Shown here: positions 1-6,099 of the stretch, one piece after another
Layout of the letters: each line of letters opens with the position of its first letter
How positions within the stretch are numbered: the first letter of the stretch is position 1
Origin: Robiginitomaculum sp.
GTDB taxonomy: Bacteria > Pseudomonadota > Alphaproteobacteria > Caulobacterales > Maricaulaceae
Assembly: GCA_002733485.1 (NCBI GenBank)
Contig: NVVU01000002.1
Location: 8,046 to 14,812, forward strand
Length of the DNA stretch: 6,767 nucleotides
Direction of reading: 5' to 3'
The notes under the pieces: model-generated
Told to the model about the DNA's origin: nothing
Seen by the model: the letters and a program-made list of their open reading frames with translations, nothing else
Database searches by the model: none
Position numbers and translations under genes: made by a program

Positions 1-525
1 AAAGCTCATTATTATGAAGAGGCACGCCGTTTTGCCCAGATGGTATCGCAATACTCGCTGGATACCGGCGGGCGCGACTGGATGATTTGTTCCGGCGGCG
101 GCCCCGGGGTGATGGAGGCAGCCAATCGCGGTGCTGATGATGTGGGGGCCAAAAGCATTGGCCTGAATATAGTGTTGCCCCATGAACAGGCACCCAATCC
201 GTATGTTACGCCCGAGCTGAGCCTGCAATTTCATTACTTCGCCATTCGGAAAATGCAGTTTTTAATGCGGGCTAAGGCGCTGGCCGTGTTTCCAGGCGGG
301 TTTGGCACGCTGGACGAAACCTTTGAAACCCTTACCCTGATCCAGACTGGCCGCGTGGCTCCCATGCCGGTGCTGCTCTTTGGTGAAAAGTTCTGGCGGC
401 GCATTATTGATTTTGAGGCACTGGCGGCCGAGGGAACCATCTCACCGGACGACCTGAATTTGTTCTCGTTTGTAGAAACCGGCGAACAGGGCTGGGCGAA
501 AATCAAGCAGTTTTACGGGCTTTAA
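1..525 (+). CDS. LOG-family (TIGR00730) Rossmann-fold protein, 5' end cut off by window
   Basis: The reading frame is open from base 1, so the gene starts outside the window; 174 C-terminal residues are visible. Two family signatures are clear: GGGPGVMEAANRGA (visible residues 32-45) and PGGFGTLDE (98-106), the nucleotide-binding and catalytic motif of the LOG / 'lysine decarboxylase-like' family. The RK pair before the second motif (83-84) is also typical. Characterised members (plant LOG, bacterial PpnN) cleave nucleoside 5'-monophosphates into base and ribose 5-phosphate. The name lysine decarboxylase is a historical misannotation. The block LNIVLPHEQAPNPYVTPEL matches the longer form common in alphaproteobacteria, so roughly 100 N-terminal residues are probably missing. 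The protein should be cytosolic. Its last 23 bases overlap the 3' end of the opposite-strand acyltransferase. The family assignment is firm; the exact substrate is inferred. Confidence 0.93.
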   Translation, partial: KAHYYEEARRFAQMVSQYSLDTGGRDWMICSGGGPGVMEAANRGADDVGAKSIGLNIVLPHEQAPNPYVTPELSLQFHYFAIRKMQFLMRAKALAVFPGGFGTLDETFETLTLIQTGRVAPMPVLLFGEKFWRRIIDFEALAAEGTISPDDLNLFSFVETGEQGWAKIKQFYGL

Positions 526-1606
526 AAGAGCTTTTAAGCCAGTTGGCCAGCGGCGTTTTATAAGCCAGTGCCGGTTTTTCAATGCCATACCAGGAAAGGG
601 ACGCGATCAGCGTGCTTAAGGGCAGGGCCATAGCCATCATCACATAAGCGTTGTCCGCATAGCCCAGATGATAAAGGCTCTGCATGATCGGCCATTGCCA
701 GATATAAATGCCATAGGACAGGTCTGGAATACGAGCCAGCGAAGACCATGAGGCCGGCAATCCAAAGCCGATCAGCAATATCCCGCCCGCCAGGGCAAAA
801 TTGAGCATTATTTCATAAGACGCGGTGGGGCCAAAGAGTAGCGCAAGCACAACCAGGCCCAGGGCCAGTTTTGGACTGATCCGTATATGATGCCGCCAGG
901 CGTAAAGCGTTGCCCCCAGCAAATAGGCGCTGGACAGGCGTGTCAGGTCCATAAAGGGTTTGGGCAATAAATCCGGTATGGTGCGCACCACCATAAAGGC
1001 CAAAACTGACAGGACAAAAAGCGCCAATACCCGCCCGCGAGTACGGGTGAGGCCGATCATGCCGATGATAATGCTGCCTCCATAGGCGAAAACCTCATAG
1101 CGCAGGGTCCACAGAGAGGCGGAAAATTCGCCCGGATAGGGATTGTTTGGGAAAATATGTGGAGGCCCGCCCGAAGTGTCTCCAAAAGTCAGCACATCAC
1201 ACACATAGCGCCAGGTTTGCGCATCCGTCAGATACGCCATGGGGCTAAGCAGGGTGAACATCGGTCCGAACACTAAAATCGCCACCAGTGACAGGACGAC
1301 CAGGGCTGGTAACAGGCGCAAGCTCCGCGCCACCACAAAGCGCAGAACATCGGGGCGGCGATCAAAAGAGCGGGTGATCAACAGGCCAGACAGGATAAAA
1401 AACCCGTTCACGGCGGCATAGGACAGGGTGATGTTAAATAGTATTAGTGGTTCCGGGCCATCGGCCCGGCCCAAAAACACCACAAAACTGTGTCCCAATA
1501 ATACACCCAGCGCCATCAGCAGGCGCACCGGCGTCAGCAAATTGGCCGGGCGTTCCAGCGCGTCTGCAAGAGTTATGGGGATTGAATGTATCGCTTTGGT
1601 GCTCAT
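503..1606 (-). CDS. Acyltransferase family 3 (OafA/YrhL-like) integral membrane protein
   Basis: This is a 367-residue, strongly hydrophobic protein with about ten predicted membrane segments, close to the usual length of the acyltransferase-3 domain without an SGNH extension. Visible signatures are a His in the first membrane segment (GVLLGHS, H39), FFILSGLLITRS (69-80), an Arg-rich loop ending ARSLRLLP (93-100), and SLWTLRYE (164-171). Family members transfer acetyl or other acyl groups to sugars of O-antigen, Nod factor, exopolysaccharide or peptidoglycan at the inner membrane, so a role in decorating the glycan made by the nearby glycosyltransferases is reasonable but inferred. The ATG start has a modest purine-rich ribosome site (AGAGAG) just upstream. 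It lies downstream of infC on the same strand but beyond a good intrinsic terminator. No separate promoter is obvious in the roughly 30 bases after that terminator. Confidence 0.92.
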   Translation of the reverse strand: MSTKAIHSIPITLADALERPANLLTPVRLLMALGVLLGHSFVVFLGRADGPEPLILFNITLSYAAVNGFFILSGLLITRSFDRRPDVLRFVVARSLRLLPALVVLSLVAILVFGPMFTLLSPMAYLTDAQTWRYVCDVLTFGDTSGGPPHIFPNNPYPGEFSASLWTLRYEVFAYGGSIIIGMIGLTRTRGRVLALFVLSVLAFMVVRTIPDLLPKPFMDLTRLSSAYLLGATLYAWRHHIRISPKLALGLVVLALLFGPTASYEIMLNFALAGGILLIGFGLPASWSSLARIPDLSYGIYIWQWPIMQSLYHLGYADNAYVMMAMALPLSTLIASLSWYGIEKPALAYKTPLANWLKSSFKARKTA

Positions 1607-1635
1607 GTCTCTCTGAGCAGCAAAAGTTATGCCAG

Positions 1636-1660
1636 AAAAAAGGCAAGCCAGCGCCTGCCC
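1636..1660 (-). terminator. Rho-independent terminator of infC
   Basis: Read on the - strand, GGCAGGC (1659-1653), loop GCTG (1652-1649) and GCTTGCC (1648-1642) form a 7-bp stem with one G-U pair and a tetraloop. Six T residues (1641-1636) follow directly. It begins 33 bases past the infC stop codon, so it should end the infC transcript before the acyltransferase gene. There is no T-run in the opposite direction, so it is a one-way terminator. Confidence 0.85.
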
Positions 1661-1692
1661 TTATCCGATCAAATAAAGCTTAGGTCGACAAC

Positions 1693-2232
1693 CTAGCGCG
1701 GGGCCAGCACCATCATCATCAGGCGGCCTTCGACTTTTGGCTCAAATTCCACTTTGGCGGTTTCGGCAAAATCCTCGCGAACCCGTTCCAGCAGCGAGCG
1801 GCCCCGGTCCTGGTGCGCCATTTCCCGGCCACGAAACCGGATAGTCACTTTCACCTTGTCGCCCTGATCAAAAAACCGCGTCATGGCCCGGGCTTTGACC
1901 TGATAGTCATGGACATCAATATTCGGGCGCATTTTTATTTCTTTGAGATCAGCAGATTTCTGCTTTTTCTTGGCTTCGGAACGTTTTTTCTGTTCCTGAA
2001 ACCGCAGCTTGCCATAATCAAGAATTTTACAAACAGGTGCCGTTGGGCTGGGGGCCACTTCGACCAGATCAAGACCGGCTTCGCTGGCCGCATCCAGGGC
2101 GGCATGCAAAGGCATCATGCCCTGCTTTTCACCATTTTGGTCAATGAGGAGAACCTGTTCGGCCTCAATATCTTTGTTAATACGGGGCCCCTTTTTTTTG
2201 GCGGGGGCGGATACGACTGGACGGCGGGCTAT
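1693..2232 (-). CDS. infC: Translation initiation factor IF-3, probable AUA start
   Basis: IF-3 binds the 30S subunit, keeps 50S away and proofreads the start codon and initiator tRNA. With the start chosen here the protein has 179 residues, the usual length. It contains the GPRIN...I N-terminal block, the family signature KILDYGKLRFQEQK (residues 69-82), a Lys-rich linker, and the C-terminal domain starting at LKEIKMRP and ending LMMMVLAPR. No ATG precedes the conserved N-terminus. The open frame reaches a TTG at 2262, but that has no ribosome site. An AAGGAG at 2244-2239 lies inside that extension and sits 6 bases before ATA (2232-2230), giving a product that starts M-A-R-R-P. IF-3 genes are known for non-standard starts (AUU in E. 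coli) used in autoregulation, so ATA is preferred. The gene is not followed by rpmI-rplT, but by a terminator. Confidence 0.95.
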   Translation of the reverse strand: MARRPVVSAPAKKKGPRINKDIEAEQVLLIDQNGEKQGMMPLHAALDAASEAGLDLVEVAPSPTAPVCKILDYGKLRFQEQKKRSEAKKKQKSADLKEIKMRPNIDVHDYQVKARAMTRFFDQGDKVKVTIRFRGREMAHQDRGRSLLERVREDFAETAKVEFEPKVEGRLMMMVLAPR

Positions 2233-2238
2233 GGTAAT

Positions 2239-2244
2239 CTCCTT
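2239..2244 (-). promoter_or_regulatory. Shine-Dalgarno AAGGAG that fixes the infC start at AUA
   Basis: AAGGAG on the - strand is a near-perfect Shine-Dalgarno. The six bases ATTACC separate it from ATA at 2232-2230. The ATT directly after it has no spacing and cannot be the start. This site is the main argument against the upstream TTG at 2262. Confidence 0.8.
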
Positions 2245-2267
2245 TATGACCGCTAAACTCAAATATT

Positions 2268-2306
2268 ACAGGCTAAACACGCCAAACCATGGCACGCGCA
2301 ACCTGT
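2268..2306 (-). promoter_or_regulatory. Possible stem-loop in the infC 5' leader
   Basis: On the - strand, ACAGG (2306-2302) can pair with CCTGT (2272-2268). Inside it, across a symmetric 5x5 internal loop, CGTGCCA pairs with TGGCGTG (7 bp, two of them G-U) around a five-base loop. The structure ends about 23 bases upstream of the infC Shine-Dalgarno. It is not a terminator, since no T-run follows. It could be a leader element affecting infC translation or mRNA stability. This is pattern-based only, and hairpins of this strength arise by chance. Confidence 0.35.
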
Positions 2307-2315
2307 GGAACCGGC

Positions 2316-2344
2316 TTTATGAAGAAAGGAATGCGGCGGATCAA
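2316..2344 (-). promoter_or_regulatory. Weak candidate promoter for infC
   Basis: On the - strand, TTGATC (2344-2339, 4/6 to the -35 consensus) is separated by 17 bases from CATAAA (2321-2316, 4/6 to the -10 consensus). The predicted start, near 2309, would place the leader stem-loop at the very 5' end of the transcript. It overlaps no coding sequence except the last bases before the GT9 stop region. The matches are mediocre, and infC could instead be read through from the glycosyltransferase genes. Confidence 0.3.
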
Positions 2345-2353
2345 GCGCGCAGA

Positions 2354-3325
2354 TCATCTTTTGGCAACCTTGGAACGCTCAAAAGCTTTAAACATACCCA
2401 AAACATCATACACGGAACGGGCCGACAGGGCCTCTAGCGAGGGGGTGACCAGCGCCACGGCACCGGCCCCTCGCGGCGCATGGGCATTGGCGTCTTCATG
2501 ACCCTGGTGCAGGGTGATGGTGCGCGCTCCGGCGGCACACGCTAGCCGCGCTGCCCCGTCCGCATGGCCAATCACCACGCTGGCATGGGCACCCAGGGCG
2601 GCCAGCTGGTAATAATCCGCCCTGGCGCAAAGGTCTTTGATGCGGACATCAATTTGCGCCACTTCACGGGCATAGACCCGATCCGCAATGGTGCCGATCA
2701 GCGCACACCCCATACCAGTTTCAACAATGCCGCGCCCCAGGGCGGCAAAGTGTGCGTTTGGCCAGCGCGGACCTTCATCATCACGCGTTAGATTCAACAA
2801 GATAAAATCCCGCTCCAGGCCGAAAAATGCAGGCTCTAGAGAAGGCGCGCCAGCCCGGCGACGCAACAGCCAGCGCCCTTCGGGCCCAGGGCCGGGCGAG
2901 GGCATATGGCCACTCAAGCCGACTACATCCAACAGCGCCGCATCGGCATCAATGGGGTGAGGCGGTACCCGGTCCAGTTTCCATTTGGAACGCCGGGCGG
3001 CCCCGGCAAACGGGGGGCCGAACATGCCAAATGCTTTTTGCAGCTGGCGGGTGCGGGCGGATCGTTCCAGATCATAAATCCGCCCAAAGCGGCGTTTTTT
3101 AAGAGCCTGTACCAGGGTGCGCAGGGCGGCGGAGTTTTGCCACAGCTCCACAGTGCTGACATCATCGAATAATGAAGAGGCCTTGGCCAGCCCAGCCAGA
3201 TTGGGAACGGTTAGCAGGGTCAGACGCTCATGGGTGTTGTGCTGACGCAGGCGCTGTACAGCCGCCATGGCATCGACCAGCCTTCCCAGTGGTCCAAAAC
3301 AGATAATGAGAGCGCCGGCACTCAT
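2354..3325 (-). CDS. Divergent GT9 (heptosyltransferase-like) glycosyltransferase with altered active site
   Basis: The protein has 323 residues, normal for glycosyltransferase family 9 (ADP-heptose:LPS heptosyltransferases, GT-B fold, cytosolic face of the inner membrane). The N-terminal ALIICFGPLGRLVDAM matches the family's first beta strand and glycine loop. IYDLERSARTRQL, TRDDEGPRWPNAHFAALG (around 180-197) and IGHADGAARLACAAGARTITL (252-272) match later conserved blocks. Key positions differ. The family's G-D in the first loop, where Asp13 is the proposed base of E. coli WaaC, is G14-R15 here. The C-terminal donor-site motif DTGxxH reads ADGAAR. It may bind another donor, or have lost catalysis. 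The ATG start is preceded by AAGGAAGG, which lies within the last codons of the GT4 gene; only 3 bases separate the two genes, so they are very likely translationally coupled. Family placement is good; specificity is unknown. Confidence 0.85.
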   Translation of the reverse strand: MSAGALIICFGPLGRLVDAMAAVQRLRQHNTHERLTLLTVPNLAGLAKASSLFDDVSTVELWQNSAALRTLVQALKKRRFGRIYDLERSARTRQLQKAFGMFGPPFAGAARRSKWKLDRVPPHPIDADAALLDVVGLSGHMPSPGPGPEGRWLLRRRAGAPSLEPAFFGLERDFILLNLTRDDEGPRWPNAHFAALGRGIVETGMGCALIGTIADRVYAREVAQIDVRIKDLCARADYYQLAALGAHASVVIGHADGAARLACAAGARTITLHQGHEDANAHAPRGAGAVALVTPSLEALSARSVYDVLGMFKAFERSKVAKR

Positions 3326-3328
3326 TGG

Positions 3329-4486
3329 CTACCTTCCTTCATGCGGACTAATCAGGTCCCGATAAACGCCAAGGGTTTTTACACACATTGCTTCGCGAGA
3401 ATAGTGTGCACGGACGTGTTTGCGCCCCGCAAGGCGCATTTGTTTGTGTGGAGCTGTATCCAGCATCATGACTTTCTTCAATACGGCTGCCAGGTCAGCG
3501 GCATTGGCGGGTTCGAAATGAAACCCGGTTTGCTCGTTTGTTATAGTTTCCAGTGCGCCTCCGTGCGCCGAAGCTACAATCATGCGGGCGCTGGCCTGGC
3601 TTTCAACAGCAATGCGGCCAAAAGCCTCGGGCACGGTCGAGGCAGAAAGCACAATATCGGCACAGGCATATAGCGCGGCCATATCCTGCACATGCCCGCA
3701 AAAATGCACATAATCAGCGATTTTGGCCCGGGCAATTTGTTGATGCAGGCCTTTCACATAGCGTTTTCTGCCCTGGGAATCTCCGGCCAGAACCAGATGC
3801 GCCTTGTCATTTTGGCTATGCAATTGGGCCAAAGCCTCAATCGCAATTTCCTGCCCCTTGCCCCGGGTCAATCGTCCTGGCAGCACGATCAAGGGCTCAT
3901 CAACGGGGCGATCTTTGGGCAGACCATGGTCCAGCAGGAATTGAGCGGGGCTGGTAACGGCCTCTGGCACTTCAAAGTATAATGGGGGAACGCCGCGAGG
4001 GATAATGGTAATGCGATCATCGGCAATGCCGTGCTGGCTTATAATGCGCCGCGCAATAAAGCCTGAATTGGCAATCACCGCATCCCCGCTGGCCATAATG
4101 GCATTATAACGGCGCTTCAGGACACCGCCGGTTCGATAGGTGCCATGGTAAGTGGTTATAAAGGGCAAATCGATCTGTTTGCTGGCCGCCCGGGTGCTCC
4201 ATGCGGGGGCGCGAGAGCGCGCATGCAGCAAATCCGCACCAAATTCTCTGGCTATGCTGGCGATACGGTTGGCATTGCGCCACATGACATACGGATTTTT
4301 TGAATCCACCGGCAGGTGGACAATCTCCCCCCCCAGCGCCCGGATTTCCTCTTCCAGTCTTCCGCCAGCAGAAATGATCAAAGCCTGGCCGCCAGCGGCC
4401 ACGACGGCCCCGGTGATCTCCACCACGGTGCGTTCAGCGCCTCCGGCATCCAAAGCGGGAATGATCTGCACGATTTTTAGAGACAC
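3329..4486 (-). CDS. Glycosyltransferase family 4 (GT-B), probable surface-glycan synthesis
   Basis: With a GTG start at 4486 the protein has 385 residues and begins M-S-L-K-I-V-Q, directly at the first beta strand of the GT-B fold. It shows GGAERT (15-20), HARSRAPAW (88-96), TTYHGTY (111-117), ANSGFIA (139-145), IPRGVP (162-167), then the C-terminal donor domain with LPGRLTRGKGQE (202-213), LVLAGD (231-236) and the EX7E motif PEAFGRIAVE (E287, E295). This is a retaining GT4 enzyme using a nucleotide-sugar donor in LPS, O-antigen or capsule assembly; acceptor and sugar are unknown. The frame stays open upstream to a TTG at 4675, but that stretch runs antisense through the divergent hydrolase and looks non-coding. 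An in-frame ATG at 4537 is a less likely alternative. The ribosome site AGGA lies about 10 bases before GTG, so initiation may be modest. The gene leads the minus-strand cluster. Confidence 0.92.
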   Translation of the reverse strand: MSLKIVQIIPALDAGGAERTVVEITGAVVAAGGQALIISAGGRLEEEIRALGGEIVHLPVDSKNPYVMWRNANRIASIAREFGADLLHARSRAPAWSTRAASKQIDLPFITTYHGTYRTGGVLKRRYNAIMASGDAVIANSGFIARRIISQHGIADDRITIIPRGVPPLYFEVPEAVTSPAQFLLDHGLPKDRPVDEPLIVLPGRLTRGKGQEIAIEALAQLHSQNDKAHLVLAGDSQGRKRYVKGLHQQIARAKIADYVHFCGHVQDMAALYACADIVLSASTVPEAFGRIAVESQASARMIVASAHGGALETITNEQTGFHFEPANAADLAAVLKKVMMLDTAPHKQMRLAGRKHVRAHYSREAMCVKTLGVYRDLISPHEGR

Positions 4487-4512
4487 AACTCGACTTTCCT
4501 GTTTTCTTCGTG

Positions 4513-4532
4513 CAATCGGATAGTCCTGATTG
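4513..4532. promoter_or_regulatory. Imperfect inverted repeat between divergent genes
   Basis: CAATCGGA-TAG-TCC(T)GATTG pairs 8 bp with one bulged T. It sits in the 64-base gap that must hold the control regions of both the GT4 gene (-) and the alpha/beta hydrolase gene (+). It could be an operator, or an RNA hairpin in the GT4 leader. I could not find a convincing -35/-10 pair for either direction in this gap. Confidence 0.25.
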
Positions 4533-4550
4533 TGCATTCCGGCGTGGCTG

Positions 4551-5318
4551 ATGGCAAATGATCTTACCTTTATAAAGCACGAGGGTGGCGAAAAGCTGGC
4601 CTGTCGTGTGCGCCCCGGCAAAGGGCCAAAGGTTTTGTGGCTGGGTGGTTTTCGTTCTGATATGAATGGAACCAAGGCCGAGGCCGTGGATGACTGGGCC
4701 AGAAAAACCGGACGCGCCTTTGTGCGCTTTGATTATTCTGGCCACGGCCTGTCTTCAGGAAAGTTTGAAAACGGTACGATTTCCAACTGGCGGGATGATG
4801 CGCTTTGCGTTCTGGATGAATACTGCCCGGGCGATGTGATCGCGCTGGGTTCCTCCATGGGGGCGTGGATCGCGCTATTGCTGGCCAAAGCCCGGCCCGC
4901 GCGGATCAAGGCGCTGGTCCTGGTCGCTCCGGCCCCTGATTTTACTGAAAAGCTGATGTGGCAGGGCTTTGACCAGGACACCCGCCGTTTGATTGTGGAG
5001 CATGGTGTTTACTATGAACCGTCGGATTACAGCGATGAACCAACCCCCATTACCCGTGCCCTGATCGAGGATGGGCGAAAAAACCTGGTCATGGACGAGC
5101 CCATTGCCTTTGAGGGCCCGGTGCGCATTCTGCAAGGCGTGCAGGATGGAAGTGTGCCCTGGTCATTCGCGCTGGAGCTGATGGGGTGTCTGCAAAGCCA
5201 GGATATTGTGTTCAGCCTGTCAAAAAGCGGTGATCATAGCCTGTCTGCACCTGAAGACCTTGCCCGGCTGACCATGACGCTGGATTTGCTTTGTACGCAG
5301 ATGGACCCTCGGACCTGA
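4551..5318 (+). CDS. Alpha/beta hydrolase, ABHD10-like
   Basis: The protein has 255 residues with a complete alpha/beta-hydrolase core and no lid insertion of note. The oxyanion-loop strand is LWLGGFRSDM (29-38), followed by FVRFDYSGHGLSSG (57-70). The nucleophile elbow is GSSMG (100-104, Ser102). The acid is most likely Asp199 in LQGVQDGSVP, and the His is His229 in SGDHSL. The GGFRSDM...GTKA signature resembles bacterial relatives of mitochondrial ABHD10, an (acyl)thioesterase and acyl-glucuronide esterase; the natural substrate here is unknown. No signal peptide is seen, so it is probably cytosolic. The ATG at 4551 is preferred: the extra frame to TTG at 4530 adds only seven residues before the usual N-terminus. 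The Shine-Dalgarno is poor (GGCGTGG). It is divergent from the GT4 gene, so common function is not implied. Confidence 0.92.
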   Translation: MANDLTFIKHEGGEKLACRVRPGKGPKVLWLGGFRSDMNGTKAEAVDDWARKTGRAFVRFDYSGHGLSSGKFENGTISNWRDDALCVLDEYCPGDVIALGSSMGAWIALLLAKARPARIKALVLVAPAPDFTEKLMWQGFDQDTRRLIVEHGVYYEPSDYSDEPTPITRALIEDGRKNLVMDEPIAFEGPVRILQGVQDGSVPWSFALELMGCLQSQDIVFSLSKSGDHSLSAPEDLARLTMTLDLLCTQMDPRT

Positions 5319-5356
5319 TCCAAAAAGCGCTGAATAGGCGAGACTGTTTTGTAACA

Positions 5357-5383
5357 CTGACAAGTTATTTCAGTTTCTACACT
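5357..5383 (+). promoter_or_regulatory. Candidate promoter for the TPR gene
   Basis: CTGACA (5357-5362, 5/6 to the -35 consensus) and TACACT (5378-5383, 4/6 to the -10 consensus) are separated by 15 bases, shorter than ideal. The predicted start, near 5390, would give a leader of about 57 bases containing the hairpin at 5401-5430. ACACTG also occurs twice here (5354 and 5379). The match is only suggestive. Confidence 0.3.
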
Positions 5384-5400
5384 GGTTTGTGACTTGTTTT

Positions 5401-5430
5401 GCCCCCTTTCAGCCCTCACAAAGGAGGGGC
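5401..5430 (+). promoter_or_regulatory. Leader hairpin that masks a strong Shine-Dalgarno
   Basis: GCCCC (5401-5405) pairs with GGGGC (5426-5430), and after a short GA bulge CTTT (5406-5409) pairs with AAAG (5420-5423), leaving a 10-base loop. The 3' arm is the AAAGGAGGGG Shine-Dalgarno core, so folding would hide it. No T-run follows, so it is not an intrinsic terminator. It looks like a translational control hairpin; the function is inferred. Confidence 0.4.
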
Positions 5431-5432
5431 AG

Positions 5433-5465
5433 ATGAGAGGTTTGTCATGCGTAGTATATTTGTAA
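5433..5465 (+). CDS. Possible 10-codon leader ORF overlapping the TPR start
   Basis: ATG at 5433 follows AAGGAGG (5421-5427) at an ideal 5-base spacing and opens a 10-residue frame (MRGLSCVVYL) ending in TAA at 5463-5465. It lies in a different frame from the TPR gene and overlaps its first 19 bases. The strongest ribosome site in the leader thus serves this mini-ORF, not the main gene, whose own GAGAGG site lies within it. It could couple to or compete with TPR translation. It could also be chance, as short ORFs are common. Confidence 0.3.
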   Translation: MRGLSCVVYL

Positions 5466-6097
5466 TTGTGTTGCTCTTGCTTGGTATAGCTCTAACCCCC
5501 ACAAATGCACACAGTAGTACTGATGAAAGTCAGCGTTATCGCACTTGCCTGGCCAAAGCCCATAGTCGGCCATCGGCAGCCTATGAAGACGCCGTCATCT
5601 GGAAGAATGAAGGCGGAGCGGGTCCGGCTCGCCATTGTCTGGCCATGGCTCTTCTGGGCATGAGGGCCTATGCAGAAGGCGCGGATAAACTGGAATCCCT
5701 TGCCTATGCTCCCGATATTGGCGATGAGGGTTTACGCACACCGGCGCTGATCCAGTCCGGTGAGGCATGGCTGCAGGCGAGCCGCCCTGAGGATGCCTTG
5801 CGAGTACTCACCCGGGCATTGGATCGTGACCCAAATAATGCTGAGGCCCATACCAAGCGCGCCCGCGCCCTGATGGCGCTGGAAAAACCCATTGAGGCCC
5901 ACACGGACCTGGATGCCGCCATACGGGCTCAGCCTGATGATGCTCTGGCCTTGCGTTTGCGCGCGGCAGTCTTGCTTTACGAGAACGATCTTTCCGGGGC
6001 CCAAAAAGACATTGAAGCCGCCTTGTCGACTGAGCCAAATAATGTTGAAGCCCTGTTGGTGCGTGGGCAAATCCGCGAAGCCAAGCGTCTGCAATAA
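5447..6097 (+). CDS. Exported tetratricopeptide-repeat protein
   Basis: The protein has 216 residues. The N-terminus MRSIFVIVLLLLGIALTPTNA is a good Sec signal peptide with a likely signal peptidase I site after TNA (residue 21), so the mature protein should be periplasmic. Residues 30-90 hold two cysteines (C34, C64), which could form a disulfide, in a helical pre-TPR segment. From about residue 99, 34-residue TPR units repeat: 99-131, 132-165, 166-199, and a partial unit from 200 that ends the protein. Units end in the typical DPNN / QPDD / EPNN turns. TPRs bind proteins; the partner is unknown. The ATG at 5447 is chosen because it starts the signal peptide and has GAGAGG 6 bases upstream; a TTG at 5399 would put a non-signal segment in front. 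It is convergent with queG, with 2 bases between the stop codons. Confidence 0.88.
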   Translation: MRSIFVIVLLLLGIALTPTNAHSSTDESQRYRTCLAKAHSRPSAAYEDAVIWKNEGGAGPARHCLAMALLGMRAYAEGADKLESLAYAPDIGDEGLRTPALIQSGEAWLQASRPEDALRVLTRALDRDPNNAEAHTKRARALMALEKPIEAHTDLDAAIRAQPDDALALRLRAAVLLYENDLSGAQKDIEAALSTEPNNVEALLVRGQIREAKRLQ

Positions 6098-6099
6098 GG

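Noticed and set aside
1813..2256. 147-codon + strand open frame opposite infC
   Set aside because: It is the antisense shadow of a well-recognised gene, has low-complexity Phe-rich composition, and shows no domain or ribosome site.
3553..3957. 134-codon + strand open frame opposite the GT4 gene
   Set aside because: Antisense to clear GT4 motifs, and composition is unlike a real protein.
4487..4675. 63-residue N-terminal extension of the GT4 protein to a TTG start
   Set aside because: It runs through the start of the divergent hydrolase, has no family similarity, and the GT-B fold begins right at GTG 4486.
5401..5430. Intrinsic terminator for the alpha/beta hydrolase gene
   Set aside because: The hairpin is bulged and is not followed by a T-run; a role in hiding the Shine-Dalgarno fits better.
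5399..5446. TTG start adding 16 residues to the TPR protein
   Set aside because: It would bury the signal peptide behind a polar segment, and there is no ribosome site before it.
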